From NCBI RefSeq assembly GCF_000425425.1, contig NZ_AUDK01000001.1:366979-430978 (forward strand): a stretch of 64,000 nucleotides of DNA, read 5' to 3'. This document shows positions 7,499-15,339 of the stretch, in pieces (position 1 is the stretch's first letter; each line of letters begins with the position of its first letter). Origin of the DNA: Flavobacterium daejeonense DSM 17708. GTDB lineage: Bacteria; Bacteroidota; Bacteroidia; Flavobacteriales; Flavobacteriaceae. The position numbers were made by a program, and so were the translations under genes. Below the pieces are notes generated by a model that was not told the origin of the DNA, did not search any database, and was given only the letters and a program-made list of their open reading frames with translations.

Positions 7499-9454
7499 AT
7501 GAAAAACCATCTTTCTTTTCTCTTTCTTCTTTGTTCTTTGCTCTTGTTTTCACAAAAAAAAGTCAAAGACACCATCACCCGAAGAGCAAATATTATTTAT
7601 AATCAAAGTGGAAACAGCGTTTCATACAAACCCGAAACACCACCATTGATTCCCATTGCCGGCGCACCAAAACCGAGTTTCTCCTATTTATGGGAATTTG
7701 GCGATGGCACTTACAGTAAAGCAGCCGAACCTAAACACAACTACAAAAACAAAGGAACTTACACTACCCGATTAACCGTAACCAACAATTACGACAACGG
7801 AAAACCGCCCGCTACCCGACCAAAAAAAGTAGTAGTCAACGATATTTTGGACAAAAATTTTGATGAAATCGCCTCCATTGCTAATCAAAAGGGCTTTTCA
7901 TTACAAAAAAATTGCGACCCCATTCCCGACCAACAAATGGAAGTAATTCTGAGTTATCAAAATCTGGAAAACTATGTTACAAGCGGAAAAATATATTTGT
8001 TTTACAACGAAACCCAATTCAAAGACAACAACTTCGAGTTAAGCAGTTTCAGAACCTATGCCGGCGAAAGAGAAGTAAAAGAAAATACTTTTGCTGTTGC
8101 TAACAACATCGACAAAACAAATACTTATTTGACCTCAAACGACAATTATTTACCAATAAAAAAATACAGAAACACCACCACCGAAGAAGATTTGGACGCG
8201 AGTTTAGCCGAAGCACATAAAACCTTCAAAAATGTTTCGATATTAGAATTTGACGAAGCCAATCCGCAGGAAACCCGCAATGTTTTTTATACTTTCAAAA
8301 CCACTCCTGAAATGCTGAAAGATACCAGCGCCACCATTACGATGCGCGGTATTTATGTTCCTAATCGTAGTTTTAAAAACCATAAAGTAAAAAATCTGGA
8401 AATGGAAATTGTAACTTCACACGACCCCAACAAAATGGGTTCTAACGGAAGTTTTATGAATTACAGATTGGTTCGTTTTAAAAGAGTCAACTTCAAAACC
8501 CGTTTTCAAAACAATGGCGAAGGCCCGGCCAGAATGATTCGCCTGGAAACCGATATTCCGGATATGTTTGACAAAAAAACCTTCCGCATTGAAGGCATGT
8601 ACCCCGAATGTCCGATTTGTCCAAAAGAGGAAATACCAACTACCAGCTGTCTGGATACTATAATTAAGCAAAAACAAATCTTTTTTACCTTCAAAAACAT
8701 TTACCTGCCGGGAAGCGAACAAAAAAATGTAAAAGAAAAAGACAGCACCAAAGGTTTTGTAAAATACTCCCTGAAATTCAACAAGGATTTTCACAAAGTA
8801 AATACCAAGAGCAGAACCGCTATTATTTTTGACAAAAACGAACCCATAATCACTAACTACGCCACTACCCGATTTCTACCCGGAATTTCTATTGGGGCTA
8901 AAGCCGGTTATAATTTTTATCCTAATCTGGAAAAATCGACCAGTTATTTTGCCGGATTTACTATTTCTCCTTATAAATCCTATCGCTTTTATTGGCAGGC
9001 TGAATTAATCAACAGCAAAAACGATTACAATTCGAATACAACCATAACCAATGGTTTTACCACCACGGCTAACGGAGTACGCCAAGCGACAAGAACTACT
9101 TCTACTTCAAGTTATTCCAATTTTAACAACGAAATTCCGCTACTCATTCGATACAATATCAACAACTACATCGGAATTGGAGCGGGAATACAAGCTAATA
9201 TCAATGCTTCGCAAAAAGAGGAACGCTACACTAAAATAGAAACTTTTGAAACCGAAAAACCCGATTCTCCTATTATTAAAACGCAGGAAATCAGCGTTTC
9301 GGGCAGCAAAACTTTCACCAATTTCAAATCGGGATTATTATTTGATTTAACACTGGGTTTTGCCCGCATCGGCCCGAGTTTAGGAGGGCGCTATGTGATG
9401 AATTTTAAAGAAAATTTTAATTATGTTCAGGTTTATGGAATATGGAAGTTTTAG
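7499..9454 (+). CDS. Exported PKD-domain protein with C-terminal outer-membrane barrel-like region
   Basis: 651 residues from the ATG at 7499, which gives a clean signal peptide ('NHLSFLFLLCSLLLFSQKK'). The in-frame ATG at 7463 lies in an interspersed repeat and is rejected. Residues about 35-110 form a PKD domain ('YLWEFGDGTYSKAAEPKHNY', 'GTYTTRLTVTNNY'). The middle part contains a second beta-rich region with a CPxC pair ('YPECPICPKEE'). The last about 190 residues alternate polar and hydrophobic positions and carry barrel-like strands ('ISIGAKAGYNFYP', 'IPLLIRYNINNYIGIGAGIQ', 'GPSLGGRYVMNF'), ending in 'VQVYGIWKF' with a terminal aromatic residue as in outer-membrane proteins. Function unknown; it may be a surface receptor for the neighbouring CHAT/sigma module. 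Confidence 0.75.
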   Translation: MKNHLSFLFLLCSLLLFSQKKVKDTITRRANIIYNQSGNSVSYKPETPPLIPIAGAPKPSFSYLWEFGDGTYSKAAEPKHNYKNKGTYTTRLTVTNNYDNGKPPATRPKKVVVNDILDKNFDEIASIANQKGFSLQKNCDPIPDQQMEVILSYQNLENYVTSGKIYLFYNETQFKDNNFELSSFRTYAGEREVKENTFAVANNIDKTNTYLTSNDNYLPIKKYRNTTTEEDLDASLAEAHKTFKNVSILEFDEANPQETRNVFYTFKTTPEMLKDTSATITMRGIYVPNRSFKNHKVKNLEMEIVTSHDPNKMGSNGSFMNYRLVRFKRVNFKTRFQNNGEGPARMIRLETDIPDMFDKKTFRIEGMYPECPICPKEEIPTTSCLDTIIKQKQIFFTFKNIYLPGSEQKNVKEKDSTKGFVKYSLKFNKDFHKVNTKSRTAIIFDKNEPIITNYATTRFLPGISIGAKAGYNFYPNLEKSTSYFAGFTISPYKSYRFYWQAELINSKNDYNSNTTITNGFTTTANGVRQATRTTSTSSYSNFNNEIPLLIRYNINNYIGIGAGIQANINASQKEERYTKIETFETEKPDSPIIKTQEISVSGSKTFTNFKSGLLFDLTLGFARIGPSLGGRYVMNFKENFNYVQVYGIWKF

Positions 9455-9460
9455 TTCATT

Positions 9461-9960
9461 AACCACATAAGTCACAAAAGTTTTTTTTTAAATCTTTAAA
9501 AAAATTGAAAATGGAGTTAACAAAAACATATTTAAAAGATTTGACCTATCAAATTAACGGTGCAGCAATTGAAGTTCATAAAGAATTAGGACCAGGATTA
9601 CTAGAAAGCGTATATCATAAATGTCTTAAAAAGGAATTATCAAACAGAAAAATATCTTTTAAATCTGAATTTTCCGTTCCTCTAAATTTTAAAGGATTGG
9701 ATATCGAAACCGATTTAAGATGTGATTTGCTTATTGAAAACTGTATTGTAATCGAACTAAAAGCAATTGAAGCACTTGCTCCCATCCATCAGGCACAAAT
9801 TAACTTATATGAAACTACTTAAAGCTCCAAAGGGAATTTTATATAATTTTCACTGTGTAAACTTATTTAACGAAGGTCAAAAAACCTTTGTAAACGAATA
9901 TTTTAAAAATTTACCTGAATAACTTTGTGACTTTTCAAAACTTATATGCCTTATGTGGTT
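9461..9960. mobile_element. Inverted-repeat-bounded insertion carrying a GxxExxY gene
   Basis: The GxxExxY gene is framed by inverted repeats: AACCACATAAG at 9461-9471 and CTTATGTGGTT at 9950-9960 are perfect 11-bp partners. A second inner pair, GTCACAAAAGTTTT next to the left end and AACTTTGTGAC at 9921-9931 inside the right end, matches with a small gap. The element therefore spans about 500 bp between the PKD and CHAT genes. The start codon of the CHAT gene (ATG TGG TTA) lies inside the right repeat. GxxExxY (PDDEXK-like) genes are often found as solitary, dispersed genes; that this unit is mobile is inference. No transposase is encoded. Confidence 0.5.
9511..9922 (+). pseudogene. GxxExxY protein (PDDEXK_3 family), frameshifted
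   Basis: The first 103 residues show the family signature: 'GAAIEVHKELGPGLLESVYHKC' in pieces (GAAIEVHKELGPG, LLESVYHKCL), where GLLESVY is the GxxExxY motif, then the nuclease-like core 'RCDLLIENCIVIELKAIE' (Asp and ELK). The frame stops after 'HQAQINLYETT', but the next frame continues with 'LTYMKLLKAPKGILYNFHC' and 'VNLFNEGQKTFVNEYF', exactly the expected end of the family, to a stop at 9920-9922. A 2-bp deletion near 9800 best restores family spacing. The start is the ATG at 9511. Cellular function of the family is not established. It lies inside the inverted-repeat element. Confidence 0.82.
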
Positions 9961-12613
9961 AAAAAAATATTTTATTTTCCTACTGATAACTCAACTTGCT
10001 TTTGGGCAAAATCTTACTTTAGAAGATAAAATCTACAATACCGTTGATGCTTTTGTTGCCAATCCCAATGAAGAAAGTTTAAAAAAACTGGAGTCTTTCA
10101 GTAAAAACATCTCAACGGTCACAAAAAACAAAAACGAACTACTGGCATTGGTTGTTTTACAATGTAACAAAGCCTATTATGAAAACCAATTCAATAAAAC
10201 CGGCAAAGCCATTTCCAGCTATGAAACCGCCTGGAAAATCTATCAAAAAAACCAGCTAAAAAACTACGATATAGTCGAGTTTTGCCTAAAACCACTAGGC
10301 AATTTATACACCATCATCGGCGATTATGACAATGCCGAAAACACCATCAAACAATATTATTACATTGCTACGCAACAGAAAAACCAACAGCAACAATATG
10401 CTGCCGTACTCAATTTATCTAATGTATATCAGAACACTGGTAAGATTGATTTAGCCATTGATTTACTTGAAAAAACTATTCGAAACGAAAAATTATCGAA
10501 TACTCAAAAAGGAATTTTATTAAATAATTTGGGGAACAGCTATGTTTTGTTTTATAGAAAACCAACTCCCCAAACTCCTCCAATTAGAGAACATTTTTTC
10601 GAAAACCTTGAAGGCTCATACCTTGATGCTATCAAGTTATTACAATCAGATAAAAGCCAAACTGAAACACTAGCAAATTGTTATAGAAATTTAGCTTCCC
10701 TAAATTCCCAATGGCAACATTTTGACCTCGCTAATTCTTATTTTGAAAAAGCAAGAAACTATTTCTACGCAACACCGAATCTCTCTCCACGCAAAATTGC
10801 GCAATTCAAATACGAAGAAGCTTCTCAATTTTTCAAACAACAAAAACTTAATGAAGCTACTGCGACTAATACAACTATTTTTAAACTTTTAATTCCAAAT
10901 TATTCGAACAAGAAAAACATTTTGCCAAATAATAATTCTCTTTATACTGAAACCATTTTATTGGACGCATTAGACTTGCAAGCTGAAATTTATTGGCAGC
11001 AAAATCAACTCAAAAAAGCTTTAGAAAGCTATGCGCTTGCTTTTCATATTGAAGAATTATTTCAATCGCTTTTGGTTTATGAAAATTCGAAAATCATCGG
11101 TCAAATCAGGAATCGAAATCGTACTGAAAAATGTATTACCATTTACAAATCCCTTTTCGAACAAGAATTAAACACAAAATATCTGGAAACAGCATTCCAA
11201 ATTTCGGAACGCACTAAATCTGTCATTTTACAACAAGGAATTAACAATTCAAAAACGCAGTCTAAAGCCGAAAAACAGCTTTCAGAACAACTTCAAAATC
11301 AAAATAATCTTATCCTAAAAGAACAACAAAAAGGAGATTTAGCTGATATTGTTAAAATTAACGAAGCTATCAAAAAACAAAACGAACTGATGTTGCAATT
11401 AAAGCAAACTCAATCAAAATCTGAAAACAGATCTACTCAAAACATTAATCTGAATGATTTGTATGCCAAATTAGAAAAAGACGATGCTGTTATGGTTGAA
11501 TATTTTTTTGGAGAACATAATATTCATTGTTTTAAACTTAACAAATATCACATTTCCATCAATACTATTTCATTAGATGACACTGCTTTCCCCAGAATTT
11601 CTATGTTTATAGAAAATTTTTTAGATCCCAATACCATTATAGATAATCCTAAACTATTCAATCAGGAAGGAAATGGAATTTACAAAATGTTTAAATTACC
11701 CAAAAAATCAAACTACAAAAATCTTATCATCATTCCAGACGGCATATTAAATTTCCTTCCTTTTGAAGCGCTAATTACTCAGGAATCCAGCGCAACTAAT
11801 TTTGCACAAATGCATTATTTGTTGAACGATTACAACATTGGTTACGAGAATTCAGCTCAGTTTTATTTGTCCTTCGACAAGCTCAGGATGACAAATAAGG
11901 ATAAAACTGTTTTAGGCATTTTTCCGGTTTTCGAAAACACCCCTTATACACTAACCTATTCAAAAGACGAATTACATTCGATACAAAAGAATTTCAAAGG
12001 AAAGTATTTTCAAAACGCGGCTGCTACTTTTGAAAATTTCAAAAAAAACGCTACTGATTATGGCATTTTACACCTTTCCACTCACGCTTCATCAGGTGAT
12101 ATTGAAACGCCGGCAAGTATCAAGTTTTACGATCAGGACATTTTGTATTCCGAATTGTATCATTTGAATCTAAATCCTGATTTGGTGGTTTTAAGTGCCT
12201 GCGAAACCGGAATTGGCAAACTCTACAAAGGAGAAGGAAGCATGAGCATTGCCCGAGGCTTTCAATTTTCCGGAGCGCAAAATTTATTATTCTCTCTTTG
12301 GAAAGTCAACGATTACACGACCTCCGTTTTTATGGATTCTTTTTATCAAAATATCAAAAACGGACAGTCTTATCTGGAAGCGAATGCCAATGCTAAACGT
12401 GATTTCCTGAAAAACCCGAATATTTCCAATGCCAAAAAATCGCCTTACTACTGGAGTGCTTTTGTGTATTATGGTGCTATCGAAAAAAAGGACAACAGTC
12501 TGTATTATGCTACTATTATTTTGGGAATTGTAACTGCAATTGCTTTAATTTGGCTTCTTATTCGCTACCGAAATGAAAAATCTGCACGAAATTCTCAAAA
12601 AGGCAAACTATAA
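9953..12613 (+). CDS. Exported TPR-CHAT domain protein with C-terminal membrane anchor
   Basis: 886 residues. A signal peptide ('YFIFLLITQLAFGQN') is followed by TPR-like helices to about residue 420 ('NLSNVYQNTGKIDLAIDLLE', 'LLNNLGNSYVLF'), a Gln/Lys-rich coiled-coil stretch (about 430-490), then a CHAT domain (about 560-840). The caspase-like dyad is visible: His711 in 'LHLSTHASSG' and Cys750 in 'VVLSACETGIG', with 'GFQFSGAQNLLFSLWKVND' after it. A hydrophobic helix ('YYATIILGIVTAIALIWLLI', about 848-867) precedes a basic tail, so the protease-like body should lie in the periplasm. Residues 640-647 (SFDKLRMT) derive from an inserted short repeat. The 3' end overlaps the retropepsin gene by 41 bp. 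Protease activity is family-based inference. Confidence 0.88.
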   Translation: MWLKKYFIFLLITQLAFGQNLTLEDKIYNTVDAFVANPNEESLKKLESFSKNISTVTKNKNELLALVVLQCNKAYYENQFNKTGKAISSYETAWKIYQKNQLKNYDIVEFCLKPLGNLYTIIGDYDNAENTIKQYYYIATQQKNQQQQYAAVLNLSNVYQNTGKIDLAIDLLEKTIRNEKLSNTQKGILLNNLGNSYVLFYRKPTPQTPPIREHFFENLEGSYLDAIKLLQSDKSQTETLANCYRNLASLNSQWQHFDLANSYFEKARNYFYATPNLSPRKIAQFKYEEASQFFKQQKLNEATATNTTIFKLLIPNYSNKKNILPNNNSLYTETILLDALDLQAEIYWQQNQLKKALESYALAFHIEELFQSLLVYENSKIIGQIRNRNRTEKCITIYKSLFEQELNTKYLETAFQISERTKSVILQQGINNSKTQSKAEKQLSEQLQNQNNLILKEQQKGDLADIVKINEAIKKQNELMLQLKQTQSKSENRSTQNINLNDLYAKLEKDDAVMVEYFFGEHNIHCFKLNKYHISINTISLDDTAFPRISMFIENFLDPNTIIDNPKLFNQEGNGIYKMFKLPKKSNYKNLIIIPDGILNFLPFEALITQESSATNFAQMHYLLNDYNIGYENSAQFYLSFDKLRMTNKDKTVLGIFPVFENTPYTLTYSKDELHSIQKNFKGKYFQNAAATFENFKKNATDYGILHLSTHASSGDIETPASIKFYDQDILYSELYHLNLNPDLVVLSACETGIGKLYKGEGSMSIARGFQFSGAQNLLFSLWKVNDYTTSVFMDSFYQNIKNGQSYLEANANAKRDFLKNPNISNAKKSPYYWSAFVYYGAIEKKDNSLYYATIILGIVTAIALIWLLIRYRNEKSARNSQKGKL
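11870..11893 (+). repeat. Short dispersed repeat inserted in frame in the CHAT gene
   Basis: The core CCTTCGACAAGCTCAGGATG at 11871-11890 is a sequence widely seen as a dispersed short repeat in bacterial genomes, usually between genes. Here it is translated as SFDKLRMT (residues 640-647), between a predicted strand and the segment leading to the catalytic His. Its composition differs from the AT-rich flanks. That it is a recent insertion is inference from knowledge of the repeat; only one copy is seen in this window. Confidence 0.65.
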
Positions 12614-13052
12614 AAAGGTAAAATTCAAAATTACCAAAACCCAACATCTGTTGATTAAAGCCAAAATCAACGATGTAACCGGACATTTTATTCTGGATAC
12701 AGGAGCTTCGAACAGCTGTGTTGGTTTTGAACATATCGAATTGTTTCATTTAAACGCCGAAGATTCTAAAACTAAGGCTTCCGGCGCCGGAGCTACAGGA
12801 ATGCTTACTCAAACGGCATCGCAAAATAAACTCCAACTGGGTTCGTGGAAAAACAATGATTTCGACTTAATTATTTTTGACATGTCGCACGTAAACGAAG
12901 CTTTAACTGCTTATAAAGCAAAAACGGTGGACGGAATCATTGGCGCAGATGTTTTATTGAAAGGTAAAGCCATTATTGATTATTACAATAATTTCTTATA
13001 TTTACGACAGCCAATCAAAAAAACAAAACATCATGATAAAAAACTACGCTAA
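12573..13052 (+). CDS. Retropepsin-like aspartic protease
   Basis: 159 residues with a single aspartic protease domain. The catalytic motif is 'GHFILDTGASNSCV' (about residues 37-50; Asp-Thr-Gly), and the closing motif 'VDGIIGADVLLKGKAIIDY' corresponds to the GxxG(A/C)D-type strand near the C-terminus. A single lobe means the active enzyme would be a homodimer, as in retropepsins. No signal peptide is visible, so it should be cytoplasmic. The ATG lies 41 nt upstream of the CHAT stop, and its own end overlaps the next lipoprotein gene by 20 bp, so the three are translationally linked. Substrate unknown; pairing with CHAT and the sigma module suggests a role in regulated proteolysis (inference). 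Confidence 0.85.
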   Translation: MKNLHEILKKANYKKVKFKITKTQHLLIKAKINDVTGHFILDTGASNSCVGFEHIELFHLNAEDSKTKASGAGATGMLTQTASQNKLQLGSWKNNDFDLIIFDMSHVNEALTAYKAKTVDGIIGADVLLKGKAIIDYYNNFLYLRQPIKKTKHHDKKLR

Positions 13053-13797
13053 AGCCGTCTGTTTAGCGCTGGGATTATTATTATTCTCCTGTTCTACAGA
13101 TGATACCGTTGACGAAAGTCCAGTGACAACAGCAATTTCTAATTCTAATTCTGACACTTCAGTGACTGCAAAAAGAGCTCCAACTAAACCCACAACGGCA
13201 ACCATTTGGGAATTCAATGATATAAATGAATGGGAAGACGCTACACAGGTTGGTGTTCCTAATTACTACTTTGAAGATGGAAAGTTACATATTTTTACCA
13301 ATGCCAATACCTGGGACAGAACCAAAGTCAAATCAGTTTCCACTTATTCTACAGGAACTTATTCCTGGCGGATTTATGTTCCTGCAATGGGCGAAGGCGA
13401 TTGTGCCAGCATTGGGGCTTTTTTATACAATGATGATACCCACGAACTCGATTTTGAAATTGGATACGGCAACGCCGCTATCCGTCAGGAATTGAATGCC
13501 GCTTCAGACGACCTTATTGTATATATGACTTCGCAGGGAAATCCATTTTATTCCTTTCAAAGCAAAATCAAACGGGAACAATGGTACACTTTCTCTATAA
13601 CTTTAGCCTTAAACAACAAGAAAAAATATGTCGCAACCTGGAAAATTGATAACCAAATCTTAGCTACAAAGACACTCTCTTACGGTAGTCAAACAAAGTT
13701 TAAAATCTTTTGCAGTGTAGAAAACCTGACTTTTATAGGCGACCATATTCCGTACACACAAAATTATGCTTTATTTGACTGGGTAGAATTCAAATAA
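13033..13797 (+). CDS. Lipoprotein with lectin/GH16-like jelly-roll domain
   Basis: 254 residues from the ATG at 13033, which yields a lipoprotein signal peptide ('KAVCLALGLLLFSCSTDD', Cys about residue 18). The upstream start at 12976 would place an unrelated hydrophilic stretch first. After a Ser/Thr-rich linker, the mature part looks like a concanavalin-A-like beta-sandwich: 'YSTGTYSWRIYVP', 'CASIGAFLY', and 'HELDFEIGYG', which matches the ExDxE pattern of GH16 catalytic strands, then 'REQWYTFSITL' and a C-terminal 'ALFDWVEFK'. It could be a glycan-binding or glycan-cleaving surface protein. Its start overlaps the retropepsin gene, making it the last gene of the CHAT operon, closed by a terminator. 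Confidence 0.75.
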   Translation: MIKNYAKAVCLALGLLLFSCSTDDTVDESPVTTAISNSNSDTSVTAKRAPTKPTTATIWEFNDINEWEDATQVGVPNYYFEDGKLHIFTNANTWDRTKVKSVSTYSTGTYSWRIYVPAMGEGDCASIGAFLYNDDTHELDFEIGYGNAAIRQELNAASDDLIVYMTSQGNPFYSFQSKIKREQWYTFSITLALNNKKKYVATWKIDNQILATKTLSYGSQTKFKIFCSVENLTFIGDHIPYTQNYALFDWVEFK

Positions 13798-13822
13798 AAA
13801 TTTAAAAACTTAATTTTATCTA

Positions 13823-13870
13823 CCGCAGATTCGCAGAATTAATTTTTAGGCTGTGAATCTGCGGTTTTTT
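13823..13870 (+). terminator. Terminator ending the CHAT operon
   Basis: A 14-bp stem with one wobble pair (CCGCAGATTCGCAG at 13823-13836, CTGTGAATCTGCGG at 13851-13864), loop of 14 nt, followed by TTTTTTTT. It lies between convergent genes (lipoprotein and ThuA-like). The stem sequence resembles repeats commonly scattered in flavobacterial genomes. Confidence 0.8.
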
Positions 13871-13879
13871 TTGACTATT

Positions 13880-14671
13880 TTATTTCAGTTTAGATTTTTT
13901 ATTCGAATGTGACTCTTTTGGATTTTCACCTAATGCCCACAAAAGTCCGCCTTCAAGGTGCTTGATAAAAACCGGATCAACATAATCCTTACTGTCGTGT
14001 CCGAGAGCCGTATAAAATACTCTTCCGCCTTCAAATTCATGACACCAGGCCAAAGGCAGATAATCTCCAAAAGTACGTCCCGGATAGACTTCTTTTTCGT
14101 TGTCTTTCACTGTTCGCATATCGGCAGCCAAAAGCACCTGATTATTTGGATTGAATTCATTCATGTAATAACATTCGTCTTCTTTTGTCCAAGTTTCGCC
14201 TAACATCGAAGTTGCAGGATGATTTTTATCAATCACTTTTATTTCAAAAGACTGAAAAGCCGGATGTCTTTTGAATTTTCCTCCTACCATTGCTGCATAC
14301 CAAGGCCAGTCTTTCTCAGAATCTGACGCACTATGAACACCTACATAAGCGCCACCTGAGTGTATATATTCTACCAAAGCCTGTCTTTGTTCTTCGGTAT
14401 CAAAAATATCATTACAGGTATTTGAAAAAACCAGACAACTGTATTTTGCCAGATTTTCGGTATTCATTACTGCCGGATCATCAGAAACATCCACAATCAG
14501 ATTATTTGCTTCAGCAATTTTTTCCCAGGCTTCCACACTGAAAGGAATATTTTTATGCACATAACCTTTTCCGTTTTTGGTATAAACCAAAATTCGTTTT
14601 TTAGCCGGCGGATTGGCAAATACAGTAGTTAACCCAAAAATAATGGCGAGTAATAGTAATTTGATTTTCAT
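13880..14671 (-). CDS. ThuA domain protein, exported
   Basis: 263 residues with a signal peptide ('IKLLLLAIIFGLTTVFANPP'). The ThuA (trehalose-utilisation-like, class I glutamine-amidotransferase-like) fold is recognised by 'RILVYTKNGKGYVHKNIP', 'DVSDDPAVM', 'VFSNTCNDIFD', 'YIHSGGAYVGVHSASDSEKDW' in pieces (GGAYVGVHSASD), 'GGKFKRHPAFQ' and 'GGRVFYTALGHDSKDY'. The nucleophile Cys of amidotransferases is absent at the elbow, as in the family. In Bacteroidota, ThuA proteins are often linked to sugar or glycoside metabolism, but this one stands alone between the CHAT operon and a divergent small lipoprotein gene, so no substrate is suggested. Confidence 0.88.
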   Translation of the reverse strand: MKIKLLLLAIIFGLTTVFANPPAKKRILVYTKNGKGYVHKNIPFSVEAWEKIAEANNLIVDVSDDPAVMNTENLAKYSCLVFSNTCNDIFDTEEQRQALVEYIHSGGAYVGVHSASDSEKDWPWYAAMVGGKFKRHPAFQSFEIKVIDKNHPATSMLGETWTKEDECYYMNEFNPNNQVLLAADMRTVKDNEKEVYPGRTFGDYLPLAWCHEFEGGRVFYTALGHDSKDYVDPVFIKHLEGGLLWALGENPKESHSNKKSKLK

Positions 14672-14784
14672 ATTTTTTATTTATTTTTCGAATATAAAAA
14701 GAATACCTTAAACAATTAATAAAATAGCTATTATTAAAACTAAACATAAATTTTATATTATTTAGCTATTTTTACAAAAAAACT

Positions 14785-15237
14785 ATGAGAAAGCTATTAA
14801 TATATGTCTTCATTTTTATATCATTTTTATTTTTTCACTCTTGCAGTAATGAAAATGAAAATGCTGAGATTGCAACCAATACTTTCGAATGTAAAGTAGA
14901 TGGTGTTCAAAAAAAATTTATTACTTCATCGTCTTTAACTTTGGGGTTAATTGATCAGGTTATCGTTAATGCATATCCAAATACAGAAATCAATTCATCA
15001 GAAAATTTTATGTTCAATATAATATTAGATGAAAGCTTGCCTCAAAGTTCAAGAATAGGTCTCAAATATTTTGATGGAACAAAATGGTATTTTTCATCTG
15101 AAAATTTTATTTCAGAAATCACATATAGAAATACTACAACTAAAACAATCAAAGGTACTTTTTCCGGAACAGTTGAAGAAAGTTTTACCTCAAACACAAA
15201 ACAAATTACTCAAGGTTCTTTCAATATAAAATATTAA
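14785..15237 (+). CDS. Small lipoprotein of unknown function
   Basis: 150 residues. The signal peptide 'LLIYVFIFISFLFFHSCSNE' ends in a lipobox-like HSC, so the Cys near residue 20 should be lipidated. The mature part is short and beta-rich ('FECKVDGVQKKFITSSSL', 'GTFSGTVEES', 'ITQGSFNIKY'), resembling the many Bacteroidota small lipoproteins whose N-terminal strand reads xxCxVDGxxF (DUF6252-like). No enzyme motif is present. The gene is very AT-rich and divergent from the ThuA gene; it converges with odhB. Confidence 0.6.
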   Translation: MRKLLIYVFIFISFLFFHSCSNENENAEIATNTFECKVDGVQKKFITSSSLTLGLIDQVIVNAYPNTEINSSENFMFNIILDESLPQSSRIGLKYFDGTKWYFSSENFISEITYRNTTTKTIKGTFSGTVEESFTSNTKQITQGSFNIKY

Positions 15238-15283
15238 ATATTTTTTTTATCTTCATATAGAAAACATAAATAAAAAAGAAAAC

Positions 15284-15310
15284 CCCAAACTCTATAAATT
15301 AGAATTTGGG
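15284..15310. terminator. Bidirectional terminator between the small lipoprotein gene and odhB
   Basis: CCCAAA (15284-15289) pairs with TTTGGG (15305-15310), and inside, TCTA pairs with TAGA after a single mismatch, around a 5-nt loop. On the minus strand, serving odhB, it is followed by TTTTCTTTTTT; on the plus strand ATTTTAAAT follows. Confidence 0.7.
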
Positions 15311-15339
15311 ATTTTAAATATTTTGAATTTTCTTTTTTT

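Noticed and set aside
8417..8794. 125-residue minus-strand frame inside the PKD gene
   Set aside because: Antisense shadow of a longer gene with a signal peptide and recognised domain; no start signal of its own.
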